From Kitasatospora sp. NBC_01266 (GTDB taxonomy: Bacteria; Actinomycetota; Actinomycetes; Streptomycetales; Streptomycetaceae), in contig NZ_CP108458.1 of the NCBI RefSeq assembly GCF_036242395.1, positions 5,022,001-5,086,000 of the forward strand: a stretch of DNA of 64,000 bases, written 5' to 3'. Made by a program: the position numbers and the translations under genes. Every line of letters begins with the position of its first letter. The first letter of the stretch is position 1. The notes beneath the pieces were generated by a model. That model was not told the DNA's origin, ran no database searches, and saw only the letters and a program-made list of their open reading frames with translations. Positions 45,970 through 55,707 of the stretch are shown here, piece by piece.

Positions 45970-47691
45970 GTGAGCGAGATGCAGGTGGACAGCCCCGGTC
46001 CCGGGCCGCGTCGTCGTGCCCGCGGTGCCCAGCCCCCGGCGCCGGTGACCGGTGGTCGGGCGGCGGCCCGCAAGAGCCAGAAGAAGCCCAAGCGCGGCCT
46101 GCGGATCCTGGCCTACACCACGGCCGGTCTGGTGCTGGTGACGGCGGGCACCTTCGGCTACATATACGAGAAGCTGAACGGCAACATCAAGCACTCGGCG
46201 CTGTTCGCCGGCACCTCGGGTGACGCGGGCCACGAGAAGCCCGACGCCTTCGGCCGCACTCCGATCAACATCATGGTGATCGGCTCCGACACCCGCGACA
46301 ACGCCGCCGACTGCGCGATCGGCGGCGACTGCGGGCCCGGTGCCAACGCCGACGTGGAGATGGTGCTGCACGTCTCCGCGGACCGCAGCAACGCGACGGT
46401 GATGAGCATCCCGCGCGACATCATCACCGACCTGCCGGGCTGCACCGACACCCAGAACCACACGGTGATGAAGCCGCAGCGGAACATGATCAACAGCACC
46501 CTGGACTACGGCCCGGGCTGCACGGTGGCCGCCGTGCACCAGCTGACCGGCATACCCATCGACCACTTCATGATGGTCGACTTCACCGGTGTGGTGCAGA
46601 TGTCGGACGCGGTCGGCGGCGTGCCGGTCTGCGTCGACAACAACGTCTACGACCCCGATTCGCACCTCAAGCTGAAGCAGGGCAACCACACCCTGCAGGG
46701 CATGGCGGCGCTGGAGTTCGTCCGCACCCGGCACGGCTTCGGCGACGGCAGCGACCTGGGCCGCACGGTGGCCCAGCACATGTTCCTCAGCTCGATGGTC
46801 CGCCAGCTGAAGAGCGCCGGCACGCTGACCAACCCGACCGCGGTGCTCTCGCTGGCCAACGCCGCCACCAAGGCGCTGACCGTCGACGACGGCCTGAGCG
46901 GCATCACCAACCTGGTGGGCCTGGCCGACGACCTCAACAAGGTCCCGACCAACCGCATCACCATGACCACGATGCAGAACGACCCGGACCCCACCAACAA
47001 CTCCCGGGTGGTGGTCGACCCGTCCGCGAAGAACCTGTTCAACGCGATCATCAACGACCAGTCGCTGACCGCCGGTGACGGCTCCAAGTCCTCGGCCGCC
47101 GCGCAGGCCACCTCCAGCGCCAACCCCGCCGCCCCGTCGTCCCCCGTCGCTCCGGCCGCGCCCACCCCGGCCGCTCCGGCGGCGGGTGCCGGCGCGCCGA
47201 TGCGGGAGATCGCGGTCCACGTGGAGAACGGCAGCGGGGTGCCCGGCCGGGCCGCCGATCTGGCCACCTCCCTGAAGACGACCGGTTACAGCTCCCTCAC
47301 CGCCGCCTCCAACGCCACCGCTTCCGCCGAGACCAGCGAGGTCACCTACACGGCGGGCCGGGAGGCCGACGCCCAGGAGGTGGCCGCCTCGGTCGGTCTG
47401 CCCGCCTCGGCGGTCAGGCCGGGCAACGGCGCCGGGATCACCCTGGTGATCGGCAAGGACTGGACCAGCGGCACCACCTTCGGTGGCGGCTCCGCCTCGG
47501 GCGGCGCTCCCGCCTCGCCGGCCCCGGTCAACACCCAGGCGGCGCTGAGCAACTCCAACGCGCAGACCGCGGACGACTCCACCAAGTGCGCCCAGGTCAG
47601 CACCCAGGACACGGTGTCGCTCAACGGCGTCGGGATGACCCCGACCAGGGCCTACGCCAAGAGCCCGAGCGTGCCGGACTCCGCGCCCTGA
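45970..47691 (+). CDS. LytR-CpsA-Psr (LCP) family cell-wall ligase
   Basis: A 573-residue membrane protein, GTG 45970 after GAAGGCGGA. A basic Pro-rich cytoplasmic N-terminus and one membrane helix (ILAYTTAGLVLVTAGTFGYIY, about residues 46-66) lead to the LCP domain: INIMVIGSDTRDN, NADVEMVLHVSADRS, MSIPRDIITDLPG, and EFVRTRHGFGDGSDLGR with the conserved Arg and Asp residues. A Pro/Ala linker and a LytR_C domain (IAVHVENGSGVPGRAADLA) follow, then a low-complexity tail. LCP enzymes attach wall polymers to peptidoglycan. Confidence 0.94.
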   Translation: MSEMQVDSPGPGPRRRARGAQPPAPVTGGRAAARKSQKKPKRGLRILAYTTAGLVLVTAGTFGYIYEKLNGNIKHSALFAGTSGDAGHEKPDAFGRTPINIMVIGSDTRDNAADCAIGGDCGPGANADVEMVLHVSADRSNATVMSIPRDIITDLPGCTDTQNHTVMKPQRNMINSTLDYGPGCTVAAVHQLTGIPIDHFMMVDFTGVVQMSDAVGGVPVCVDNNVYDPDSHLKLKQGNHTLQGMAALEFVRTRHGFGDGSDLGRTVAQHMFLSSMVRQLKSAGTLTNPTAVLSLANAATKALTVDDGLSGITNLVGLADDLNKVPTNRITMTTMQNDPDPTNNSRVVVDPSAKNLFNAIINDQSLTAGDGSKSSAAAQATSSANPAAPSSPVAPAAPTPAAPAAGAGAPMREIAVHVENGSGVPGRAADLATSLKTTGYSSLTAASNATASAETSEVTYTAGREADAQEVAASVGLPASAVRPGNGAGITLVIGKDWTSGTTFGGGSASGGAPASPAPVNTQAALSNSNAQTADDSTKCAQVSTQDTVSLNGVGMTPTRAYAKSPSVPDSAP

Positions 47692-47772
47692 TCGGAGCCT
47701 CGCCGCACCGCACCGGTCCGGCGAACGGCTCGTGACGTCGTGTCACTGCGCGTCACGGGCCGTCATGCGGGA

Positions 47773-47778
47773 TAGAAC
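47773..47778 (+). promoter_or_regulatory. -10 box for leaderless amidase gene
   Basis: TAGAAC ends six bases before the ATG at 47785, with no ribosome site. The upstream 40 bases hold repeated GTCAC/GTGAC pentamers. Confidence 0.45.
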
Positions 47779-47784
47779 CGGGGC

Positions 47785-49809
47785 ATGTCCAATCTCTCGA
47801 GGTCCTGCCGCCGCCTGCCGGCCGCCCTGGTCGCCCTGGCCCTGGTCGGCGTCACCGGGCCGGCCTGGTCCACCGACGCCGCCTCCGACACCGCCGCCGG
47901 CGTCACCACCGGGCAGCTGCAGCGCCAGTTCGACCTCGCCGCGCGGGAGTTCGGGGTGCCGCGGGGCCTGCTGCTGGCGCTGGCCTACCAGGAGAGCCGC
48001 TGGGAGTCGCACCAGGGCCAGCCGAGCACCACGGGCAACTACGGTGTCCTCGGCCTGACCGGGGTCGACGTCGCCGCGCTGAACGCCGCGCGGGCCGGTC
48101 GGGCCACGGCGGAGCGGGACGCGCGCGGTGACGGCGCGGCGGTCCGCGCGGACCGCTCGACTCCCGATGTGCGGCCGCTCACCGACTCCCCGGCGCTGCA
48201 CACGCTGGACGCCGCCGCGACGCTGATCCACCGGCCGCCGGCCGCGCTGCGCGGTGACAGCGCGCAGAACATCCGGGGCGGTGCCGCGTTGCTGGCGCGC
48301 TACCAGCGGGAGGCGGGCGGGTCCGCCGTCGCGGATCCGGCCCGGTGGTACCAGGCGGTGGCCCGGTTCGGCGGCGGCGGCCCGGTGCAGCCGGGCGGGG
48401 CGCAGGCGGGCCGGGTGTTCGCCGACCGGGTGCTGCGGACCGTGCGGACCGGAGCGGCCCGGACCACCTCGGACGGCCAACTGGTGGTGCTGCCGCCCGA
48501 CCCCGACCTGCTGCCGCCCGAGGAGCCGGGCACCCCGGACGCCTCGGACCTGCTGGGCGTGCTGGGCGCGATGGGGCAGCCGGCCGAGTGCCCGGCCGAC
48601 CTCGGGTGCGGCTTCACCCCCGCCGCGTACGCGCTGACCGACCCCAAGGACCCGACCTCGTACGGGAACTACAACCCGGCCAACCGTCCCGAGGACGGCC
48701 AGGCGATCCGCTACATCGTCATCCACGACACCGAGGGCGACTACGCCGGGTCGCTCGCCGCCTTCCAGGACCCGCACGAGCAGGCCTGCGCGCACTACCT
48801 GATCCGCGCCTCCGACGGCCATGTCACCCAGCTGGTGCGCACCAAGGACATCGCCTGGCACGCCGGCAACAAGACGATCAACATGCACAGCATCGGGATC
48901 GAGCACGAGGGCTACGCGGTCCCCACCGACCGCCCGACCTGGTACTCCGAGCAGCTCTACGAGTCCTCCGCCGAGCTGGTGCGCTACCTCGCCGCCCGGT
49001 TCGGCGTGCCGCTGGACCGCCAGCACATCATCGGCCACGACGACGTGCCCGGGCCGACCCAGGGCGCCGTGGCCGACATGCACTGGGACCCGGGGACCAT
49101 CTGGGACTGGAGCCACTACCTCGACCTGCTCGGCGCACCGGTCCAGCCCGGCACCGACACCCCGCCGAAGGCCGGCGACACGGTGACCATCGCCCCGCCC
49201 TTCGACGCGGCCAACGAGCCCCCGGTCTCCGGGCTGGCGGCCCGGCCGGAGAACTTCGTCTACCTGCGCACCCGGCCGCAGGCCGACGCGCCGCTGGTCA
49301 ACGGCGGTGGCACCAAGGCCGACGACTGGAGCGACAAGGCGGTGACCGGCACCCGCTACGTCGTCGCCGACCGGCAGGGCGACTGGACGGCGATCTGGTA
49401 CGACGGCCAGAAGTGCTGGTTCTTCGACCCGAACGGGCGGGCCGCCAGGACCGACCGGCGCTCCGGCCCGGCCGAGCCGACCCTGCTGACCCCGCGCCCC
49501 GGCCTCAGCGGCATCCCGGTCTACGGCCGGGCCTACCCCGAGGCCGCCGCCTACGCCCGCTACCCCGCCATCAAGGTGATCCCGGTGGAGCCGCTGAAGC
49601 AGACCATCCCGGCCGGCCAGCGCTACCTGGCCGTCAACTCGGCGCCGCAGCCGGCCGATTACTTCTACGACGAGAACATCAACGGCGACGCTCCCGACGA
49701 CCGGACCCTGGTGGTGGGCAAGGAGACGTACTACCCGATCCGCTTCAACCACCGCCTGGCGTTCCTGAAGGCCGCCGACGTCCAGGTGGTCCCCGCCGCG
49801 GTGGAGTGA
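47785..49809 (+). CDS. Secreted N-acetylmuramoyl-L-alanine amidase with lysozyme-like N-terminal domain
   Basis: A 674-residue secreted protein. Signal peptide to about residue 30 (ALVALALVGVTGPAWSTDA). Residues about 45-215 resemble a transglycosylase-type domain (FGVPRGLLLALAYQESRWE, QNIRGGAALLARYQ). Residues about 300-450 form an Amidase_2 domain (IRYIVIHDTEGDY, AHYLIRASDGHVTQLV, HSIGIEHEG, HIIGHDDVPG) with zinc-ligand histidines. The C-terminal 220 residues contain an SH3-like wall-binding part (VYLRTRPQADAPLV). It should remodel peptidoglycan. Confidence 0.9.
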   Translation: MSNLSRSCRRLPAALVALALVGVTGPAWSTDAASDTAAGVTTGQLQRQFDLAAREFGVPRGLLLALAYQESRWESHQGQPSTTGNYGVLGLTGVDVAALNAARAGRATAERDARGDGAAVRADRSTPDVRPLTDSPALHTLDAAATLIHRPPAALRGDSAQNIRGGAALLARYQREAGGSAVADPARWYQAVARFGGGGPVQPGGAQAGRVFADRVLRTVRTGAARTTSDGQLVVLPPDPDLLPPEEPGTPDASDLLGVLGAMGQPAECPADLGCGFTPAAYALTDPKDPTSYGNYNPANRPEDGQAIRYIVIHDTEGDYAGSLAAFQDPHEQACAHYLIRASDGHVTQLVRTKDIAWHAGNKTINMHSIGIEHEGYAVPTDRPTWYSEQLYESSAELVRYLAARFGVPLDRQHIIGHDDVPGPTQGAVADMHWDPGTIWDWSHYLDLLGAPVQPGTDTPPKAGDTVTIAPPFDAANEPPVSGLAARPENFVYLRTRPQADAPLVNGGGTKADDWSDKAVTGTRYVVADRQGDWTAIWYDGQKCWFFDPNGRAARTDRRSGPAEPTLLTPRPGLSGIPVYGRAYPEAAAYARYPAIKVIPVEPLKQTIPAGQRYLAVNSAPQPADYFYDENINGDAPDDRTLVVGKETYYPIRFNHRLAFLKAADVQVVPAAVE

Positions 49810-49840
49810 GAGCGGGCGGGCCGCCCGGACAGCTCCCCGG

Positions 49841-49900
49841 CCCGTATAGATCCCTGATAGGCCCCGGATAGGAGCCGCCCCGACGCTGGGTCGAGGCAAG
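49841..49900 (+). promoter_or_regulatory. Shared promoter-like motif upstream of the PPTase gene
   Basis: CCCGTATAGA at 49841-49850 and GCCCCGACGCTGGGTCGAGGCAA at about 49877-49899 closely resemble CCCGTATAGA and GCCCCCGAGGCTGGTCGCAA before the MbtH gene (55602-55634). TATAGA would be a good -10 box. The common pair suggests shared control of the NRPS cluster. Confidence 0.55.
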
Positions 49901-49935
49901 TCTCCCGTCCGGGAGCCGAGGAAGGGAGAAGACGG

Positions 49936-50730
49936 ATGGACGCTGGCGACCCTCGAGCGGTCTTCGACGCCGGCGTCACGCATGTCTGGCACGGGACGAC
50001 CCGCGGGCCGCTCGGCGCCGACGATCTCGCGGTGCTCTCGGCCGCCGAACGGGACCGGGCACGGCAGATGGCCGAGCAGGCAGGTCTGCACTACGCGGGC
50101 GCGCACGTGGCCGTCCGCCGCATCCTGGCCGGCTACCTGGGCACCGAACCCGCCGGACTGCGGATGGGGCGGCTGCGCTGCCCCGAGTGCGGTGGCACCG
50201 ACCACGGTGCGCCGTGCGTGGTCTGGCCGCCGAGCCGGTTGAGCTACAGCCTCTCCCGCTCCGGCCCGCACTGGCTGCTGGGGATCACGGCGGGCCACCA
50301 GCTCGGCGTGGACCTCGAAGCCTCGCTGAACTTCATCGACGCCGAACAGGTGGCGCCGATGGTGCTCTCCCCGAGCGAACTCGCCCACCTGAGAGCCCAG
50401 GGCGACGACGAGAGCCGGTTCGCCGAGTTCCTGCGCTGCTGGACGCGCAAGGAGGCCGTCCTCAAGGCCAGCGGCATCGGCCTGATGGCCGACGTCAGCT
50501 CGGTCGACGTGCAACCCGCCCGGCCCGGACCGGTGGTGGTCCGGCACTCCGCCGTGACCGGCCCCGGGGCCTGGGTGGTGGCCGACCTGCGCATCGGCGG
50601 CGGCCGCTGGGCCGCCATCGCCCGGGAGCCCGAGGGCGCCGGAGAACTGGTGGTGCGCGCGTACTCCCCGAACGACCGAACAGCGGAACCGCACGCGGCG
50701 GCCGCGCGGCTGCCCGTGCCCACCGCGTGA
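49936..50730 (+). CDS. 4'-Phosphopantetheinyl transferase (Sfp type)
   Basis: A 264-residue enzyme, ATG 49936 with AGGGAGAAG upstream. It has the Sfp-type motifs LGVDLE (Mg-binding Asp/Glu) and FLRCWTRKEAVLKASGIG (W-KEA motif). It moves phosphopantetheine from CoA to the Ser of carrier domains, turning apo- into holo-NRPS. An unusual four-Cys/His stretch (CPECGGTDHGAPC, about residues 76-88) is common in actinobacterial relatives. As the first gene of the cluster it probably activates the NRPSs downstream. Confidence 0.94.
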   Translation: MDAGDPRAVFDAGVTHVWHGTTRGPLGADDLAVLSAAERDRARQMAEQAGLHYAGAHVAVRRILAGYLGTEPAGLRMGRLRCPECGGTDHGAPCVVWPPSRLSYSLSRSGPHWLLGITAGHQLGVDLEASLNFIDAEQVAPMVLSPSELAHLRAQGDDESRFAEFLRCWTRKEAVLKASGIGLMADVSSVDVQPARPGPVVVRHSAVTGPGAWVVADLRIGGGRWAAIAREPEGAGELVVRAYSPNDRTAEPHAAAARLPVPTA

Positions 50731-50814
50731 ATCCGTGACCCACCACGTGAGATCCAGCGCGTGAAACCGACCGACCCACCAGATCTCTGAGTGACCCTCA
50801 CCGGAGAAGAGGAG

Positions 50815-53172
50815 ATGGCCGTGCCGACCCCCGTCGAACGGACTGCCCGTCATACCCCACCGACACCTTCGCGCCGCAGGCCGCTGATCGAGCGGGTGAC
50901 CGGCTGGTCGGCCAGAAACAGAAAGACCGCCCTGCTGGGCTGGATCGCCTTCGTCGTGCTGGCGCTCGCCGTCGGCTCGGTGCTGGGCGGCAAGGGCCCG
51001 AAGAGCTACGACCCCGGCGAGTCCGGCGTGGCCCAGCGGATGATCGACCAGGCCGGCCCCAACTCCCGTCCCCCGGCGGAGAGTGTGCTCGTCCAGGCGG
51101 GCCCGTCGAGCGCCGGCTTCGGCACCGACGCCGCGATGCGCCAAGCCGTCTCCCAGGTCGCCGCCGCGCTGCGGGCGCTGCCCGCGAGCACCTTGACGAA
51201 CGTCCAGGAGCCGACGGCGACGGCCGCTCAGGGCCTGATATCGGCCGACGGCCGTTCGGCACTGGTCACCTTCCAGCTGGCCGGCCCCGGTTACGGCTGG
51301 GACGACGCGGACACCACGGTCGCCGCCGCCGAGCAGGCGGTGGCCAAGGTCGCCGCCGCGCATCCGGAACTGAAGATCGTCGAGGCCGGCGACGCGAGCG
51401 TCAACCAGGCGGTGGCCAAGGCCACGGCGAAGGACTTCGCCAAGGCCGAGCAGACCTCGGTGCCGCTCACGCTGCTCGTCCTGCTGATGGTCTTCGGTGC
51501 GCTCGTCGCGGCCGGCATCCCGGTGCTGCTGTCGATCACCGCCGTGGCGGCGGCGCTCGGGCTGATGCACCTGGCGGGCCACTGGGTGCCGGTCAACAAC
51601 TCGGCCGCCTCGGTGGTGCTGCTGGTCGGCATGGCCGTCGGCGTCGACTACTCGCTCTTCTACCTGCGCCGGGTCCGCGAGGAGCGGCTCGCGGGCCGCA
51701 GCCCGGAGCAGGCGCTGCGGATCACCGCGGCGACCTCCGGCCGGGCGGTGGCCGTCTCCGGCCTGACCGTGATGGTCTCGATGGCCGGGCTGCTCTTCAC
51801 CGGGATCGACACCTTCACCGGGATGACGGTGGGCACCATCATCGTCGTGCTGCTCGCGGTGATCGGCTCGCTGACGGCGCTGCCCGCGCTGCTCTCGCTG
51901 CTCGGCCACCGGATGGACGCCGGCCGGCTGCCCTGGCTCGGCCGCCGCCGGGCCGCCGCCCGTGACTCCCGGATGTGGGGCTCGCTGGTCGGCCAGGTCG
52001 TCAAGCGGCCGCTGGTCTGGGGCGGTTCGGTGCTGGCGCTGCTGCTCGTCGCCGCCCTGCCCGCGCTGGACATGCGGCTGGCCGACCCGAGCCTGCAGAA
52101 CGAACTGCCGCGCAGCGTCCCGGAGATCGCCAACATGGTGGCCATCCAGGACGCCTTCCCCGGCAGTCCGGCCCCGGCCATCGTGGTGGCCCGCGGCGCC
52201 GTCGTGCACAGCCCGGCGTTCGACCAGGCCATCGCCGCCCTGCACCGCGAAGTCGCCGCGAGCGGTGGCGCGTTGCACGAGCCGGTCGCCGTGACGCCGG
52301 TGGGCGAGGCGGCCAACAACACCGTCGTGGTGTACGTGCCGCTGGCCGGCAACACCAGTGACGCGCCCGCCGTGGCCGCCCTCAAGACCCTGCGGGAGCA
52401 GGCCCTGCCGCAGAGCCTGGGCAAGGTGGCGGGCCTGCAGTACGCGGTGACCGGCGAGACCGCGGTCTCGGACTTCGCCGACGCGGTCCGCAGCAGCATC
52501 CCGATCGTCTTCGCCTTCGTGCTCGGCTTCGCCTTCCTGCTGCTGGTCGCGGCCTTCCGGTCGCTGGCCGTGCCGCTCGTCTCGATCCTGCTCAACCTGG
52601 TCTCGATCGGTGCCGCCTACGGCGTCATGACCTGGATCTTCCAGGACGGGCACGGCAGTTCACTGATCGGGTTCCACCCCTACGGCGGGGTGATCAGCTG
52701 GCTCCCGCTCTTCATGTTCGTGATCCTCTTCGGGCTGTCGATGGACTACCACGTCTTCATCCTGAGCCGGATCCGCGAGCTGCACCTGCGCGGTGCGGAC
52801 GGCCGGCTGGCCGTCACCAAGGGCATCTCCGGCAGCGCCGGCGTGGTGACCAGCGCGGCGGGGGTCATGGTCGCGGTCTTCTCGATCTTCGCCACGCTGT
52901 CCATGGCCGACTACAAGATGCTCGGCGTGGGCATGGCCGTCGCCGTCCTGATCGACGCCACGCTGGTCCGGGGCATCCTGCTGCCGTCGGCGCTCGCGCT
53001 GCTCGGCGAGCGGGCCTGGACGCTGCCCGGCTGGCTGGCCTGGGTGCCGAGCCTGTCGGTGGAGGGCGAGGCCGAGGCCGAGGAGGAGCCGGTGCCGGAC
53101 GCCGCGCCGGAGTACGACCTCGCGGTCCTCGAGACGCAGTACGAGCCCGTGCGGGAGCTCGGGCGCGTCTGA
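50815..53172 (+). CDS. MMPL/RND-family transporter
   Basis: A 785-residue membrane protein. ATG 50815 follows GGAGAAGAGGAG. A GTG at 50821 would have better spacing, and 50791 is also open. The MMPL layout is clear: helix 1 (TALLGWIAFVVLALAVGSVL), a large outer loop, five helices with GMAVGVDYSLFYLRRVREE (the Asp/Tyr proton relay), then the mirrored second half ending LFGLSMDYHVFILSRIRE. It probably exports the NRPS product or gives self-resistance. Three degenerate CGTGA-N-ATCC direct repeats precede it. Confidence 0.92.
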   Translation: MAVPTPVERTARHTPPTPSRRRPLIERVTGWSARNRKTALLGWIAFVVLALAVGSVLGGKGPKSYDPGESGVAQRMIDQAGPNSRPPAESVLVQAGPSSAGFGTDAAMRQAVSQVAAALRALPASTLTNVQEPTATAAQGLISADGRSALVTFQLAGPGYGWDDADTTVAAAEQAVAKVAAAHPELKIVEAGDASVNQAVAKATAKDFAKAEQTSVPLTLLVLLMVFGALVAAGIPVLLSITAVAAALGLMHLAGHWVPVNNSAASVVLLVGMAVGVDYSLFYLRRVREERLAGRSPEQALRITAATSGRAVAVSGLTVMVSMAGLLFTGIDTFTGMTVGTIIVVLLAVIGSLTALPALLSLLGHRMDAGRLPWLGRRRAAARDSRMWGSLVGQVVKRPLVWGGSVLALLLVAALPALDMRLADPSLQNELPRSVPEIANMVAIQDAFPGSPAPAIVVARGAVVHSPAFDQAIAALHREVAASGGALHEPVAVTPVGEAANNTVVVYVPLAGNTSDAPAVAALKTLREQALPQSLGKVAGLQYAVTGETAVSDFADAVRSSIPIVFAFVLGFAFLLLVAAFRSLAVPLVSILLNLVSIGAAYGVMTWIFQDGHGSSLIGFHPYGGVISWLPLFMFVILFGLSMDYHVFILSRIRELHLRGADGRLAVTKGISGSAGVVTSAAGVMVAVFSIFATLSMADYKMLGVGMAVAVLIDATLVRGILLPSALALLGERAWTLPGWLAWVPSLSVEGEAEAEEEPVPDAAPEYDLAVLETQYEPVRELGRV

Positions 53173-53193
53173 CCTCCGGACCGAGGACCCCCA

Positions 53194-53233
53194 ACGGCCC
53201 GCCGTGGCTGCCGATGGCAGGGCGGCGGGCCGT
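53194..53233 (+). terminator. Hairpin after the MMPL gene
   Basis: ACGGCCCGCCG (53194-53204) pairs perfectly with CGGCGGGCCGT (53223-53233). The 18-base loop makes this a weak or partial terminator inside the cluster. Confidence 0.5.
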
Positions 53234-53277
53234 GCCACACCCTGGTGCCGAACCGATCCCACTCTCAGGAGCACACC

Positions 53278-54282
53278 GTGGCCGTACGCCACCTCATCTC
53301 TCTCGAAGACCTCACCGATGCCGAGTTGCGGTCCGTGGTGGCCCGGGGTGCCGCGTTCGCGGACGGGCAGGGCAGGGCGGCGCGTCCGCTGGACGGCGCG
53401 GTCGCCGGGATCTACTTCCGCAAGACCTCGACCCGCACCCGCACGGCGTTCTCCGCCGGGGCGCTGCGGCTGGGCGGCCAGATCGTCGGCTACGGGCCGG
53501 ACGACCTCCAGCTGAGCACCGGGGAGACCAGCCAGGACACCGGGCAGGTGTTCGCGCGGATGCTGGACATCCTGGTCGCCCGGACCGCGGGCGAGACGGC
53601 CGAGCTGCGGGCCTGGGCGGACCAGGACCGGATGTCGGTGGTCAACGCGATGAGCGCCGACGAGCACCCGACCCAGGGGCTGACCGATCTGACCACCCTG
53701 CTGCGGCAGTTCGGGCGGATCGACGGCCTGCGGGTGCTTTACGTCGGCGAGGGCAACAACACCGCCGCCGCCCTGGCGCTCGGCCTGCTGCGCTTCGCGC
53801 GGGTCGAGCTGGAGCTGCGCACGCCGCCCGGCTTCGGCCTCACCGCGGACATCCGGGCCAAGGCGCTGGCCCGGGCGGCGAAGAGCGGTTCCCGGCTGAT
53901 CGAGCGGCACGACATGGACGAGCTGCCGGTGGACGTGGACGCCGTCTACACCTCGCGCTGGCAGACCACCGGCACCTCCAAGGCGGACCCGAACTGGCGT
54001 CGGCTGTTCGAGCCGTTCCGGATCACCGCCGCGCTCTGGGAGCTCAGCCCGAAGGCCGCCTTCCTGCACGACCTGCCCGCCCACCGGGGCGAGGAGGTCA
54101 CCGCCGAGGTGCTGGACGGCCCGGCCAGCATCGCCTTCGACCAGGCGGCGAACAAGATGTACAGCGCGATGGCGGTGCTGGAGTGGTGCCGCGCGGGCGC
54201 CGTCGGCGGCCAGTCCGCCGGTGGTCGGTCCGCCCGCGCCGGCTGGTCCGCCGGGCCGGCGATCGAGGACGACCTCCGATGA
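53278..54282 (+). CDS. Ornithine carbamoyltransferase-like enzyme with altered amino-acid site
   Basis: A 334-residue protein, GTG 53278 behind AGGAG. The carbamoyl-phosphate motif STRTRT (residues 51-56) and DEHPTQGLTDL are intact, so transfer chemistry should work. In arginine-pathway OTC the HCLP motif supplies a Cys to the ornithine site. Here it reads FLHDLPAHRGEEV, with Asp265 replacing that Cys, and the usual SMG loop for ornithine is not recognised. Set in an NRPS cluster, it probably carbamoylates another amine (for example 2,3-diaminopropionate) to a ureido amino acid. The C-terminal 30 residues are Gly/Ser/Ala-rich. Its stop overlaps the MFS start (ATGA). Confidence 0.85.
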   Translation: MAVRHLISLEDLTDAELRSVVARGAAFADGQGRAARPLDGAVAGIYFRKTSTRTRTAFSAGALRLGGQIVGYGPDDLQLSTGETSQDTGQVFARMLDILVARTAGETAELRAWADQDRMSVVNAMSADEHPTQGLTDLTTLLRQFGRIDGLRVLYVGEGNNTAAALALGLLRFARVELELRTPPGFGLTADIRAKALARAAKSGSRLIERHDMDELPVDVDAVYTSRWQTTGTSKADPNWRRLFEPFRITAALWELSPKAAFLHDLPAHRGEEVTAEVLDGPASIAFDQAANKMYSAMAVLEWCRAGAVGGQSAGGRSARAGWSAGPAIEDDLR

Positions 54283-55520
54283 CCACCCAGACCGTCGCTC
54301 CGCCGGTGCAGGCTCCGGTCGAACCGCTGCGCCGCAACCGGGACTTCCTGATGCTCTGGATCGGCGCGGGCGTCTCGATGCTGGGCCTGCGGGCGGGCAC
54401 GGTCGCCTACCCGCTGCTGGTGGTCTGGCAGGGCGGCTCGCCGGTCGCCGCCGGCCTGGTGGGCTTCGCCGCCGTGCTGCCGCAGCTGCTGGTGCAGCTG
54501 CCGGCGGGCGTGGCGGTGGACCGCTGGGACCGGCGCAGGGTGCTGGTGACCTGCGATCTGGTCGGCCTGCTGGCGATGGCGTCGGTCGCCGCGATGGTGC
54601 TGCACGGCGGGCTCTGGCTGCCGCTGCTGATGGCGGCGGCCTTCGCCGAGGGCAGCGCGGCGCTGGTCTACCGGCTGGCCGAGCGGGCGGCCGTGCGCAA
54701 TCTGGTGGCACCCGAGCAGCTCTCCGCCGCGCTCGGCCAGAACGAGGCCCGCGGGCAGGCCGCCGGGCTGGTCGGCGGCCCGGCCGGCAGCGGGCTGTTC
54801 ACCCTGGCGGGCTGGCTGCCGTTCGGCTTCGCGGCCCTCGCGCACCTGGTGGCGCTGGGCACCCTGCTGCTGATCAGGAAGGAGCTCCAGGAGACCCGGA
54901 CCCCCGAGCCGCGCCGGGTGCGCACCGAGGTCGCCCAGGGGCTGGCCTGGGTCTGGCAGCAGCGCTTCATGCGGGCCGCGGTGGTGCTGATCGCGGGCAG
55001 CAACCTGCTCTTCCAGGTGCTGGCGCTGGCGCTGGTCCTGGTGGTGAAGCAGCACGGCGGTTCGCCGCTGACGATCGGGCTGATCGGCATGGCGTCGGGG
55101 GTGGGCGGGGTGGCCGGTGCGCTGGCCGGGCCGCGCTGCATGCGGCGGGTGCCGATGTCGGTGCTGATCTGCGGCACGCTGGTGGCCTGGGCACTGCTGG
55201 TGCTGCCGGTCGCCTTCACGAGTGCGCCGGTGCTGCTGGGCGCGCTCTTCTCGGGCATGAGCTTCGCGGGCGCGCTGGTCAACGTGGTGGCCGGGGTGCA
55301 CCAGGTCCAGGTCACCCCCGATGCCCTCCAGGGGCGGGTGACCAGCGTCTTCGCGCTGGCCGGCTCCGGGATGAACTCGGCCGGGGCGCTGGCCGGCGGC
55401 CTGCTGCTGGCCGCGCTCGGCACCCGCACCACGGTGCTGGGGGTGGCGGCGGCGATGGCGGTGATGGCGGTCGCGGCGGTGCTCGCACCGGCGGTCAGGA
55501 GCGGTGGCGCAGCGGCCTGA
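54279..55520 (+). CDS. MFS transporter (EntS-like exporter)
   Basis: A 413-residue protein with 12 predicted helices. ATG 54279 overlaps the previous stop by 4 bases, giving translational coupling. Diagnostic are [20 protein letters not shown] at the N-terminus, the loop 2-3 motif [13 protein letters not shown], and [28 protein letters not shown]. This is the MFS_3/enterobactin-exporter branch typical of siderophore or peptide export. It ends the first transcription unit of the cluster. Confidence 0.9.
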   Translation: MTTQTVAPPVQAPVEPLRRNRDFLMLWIGAGVSMLGLRAGTVAYPLLVVWQGGSPVAAGLVGFAAVLPQLLVQLPAGVAVDRWDRRRVLVTCDLVGLLAMASVAAMVLHGGLWLPLLMAAAFAEGSAALVYRLAERAAVRNLVAPEQLSAALGQNEARGQAAGLVGGPAGSGLFTLAGWLPFGFAALAHLVALGTLLLIRKELQETRTPEPRRVRTEVAQGLAWVWQQRFMRAAVVLIAGSNLLFQVLALALVLVVKQHGGSPLTIGLIGMASGVGGVAGALAGPRCMRRVPMSVLICGTLVAWALLVLPVAFTSAPVLLGALFSGMSFAGALVNVVAGVHQVQVTPDALQGRVTSVFALAGSGMNSAGALAGGLLLAALGTRTTVLGVAAAMAVMAVAAVLAPAVRSGGAAA

Positions 55521-55601
55521 GGTGGGGCGAGGCGCACGGCCCGGCGGAGTGTTCTCCGTCGGGCCGTCGCCGTATGTGCGGGCGGTAGCGGTCGCAGAGA
55601 T

Positions 55602-55634
55602 CCCGTATAGACGCGCCCCCGAGGCTGGTCGCAA
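55602..55634 (+). promoter_or_regulatory. Shared promoter-like motif upstream of mbtH/NRPS operon
   Basis: CCCGTATAGA at 55602-55611 followed by GCCCCCGAGGCTGGTCGCAA matches the region before the PPTase gene. The 5' leader to the mbtH start would be about 90 bases. Confidence 0.55.
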
Positions 55635-55707
55635 CGCAGGGACCGGCCGGGGCCGCAGCGCCCTGCACCGGACCAGAACACGACCCGTGAAGTCTGAGGA
55701 GATTTCC

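Noticed and set aside
47743-52653. 1636-aa minus-strand frame spanning amidase, PPTase and MMPL genes
   Set aside because: It crosses three well-supported genes and gene boundaries and has no domain content.
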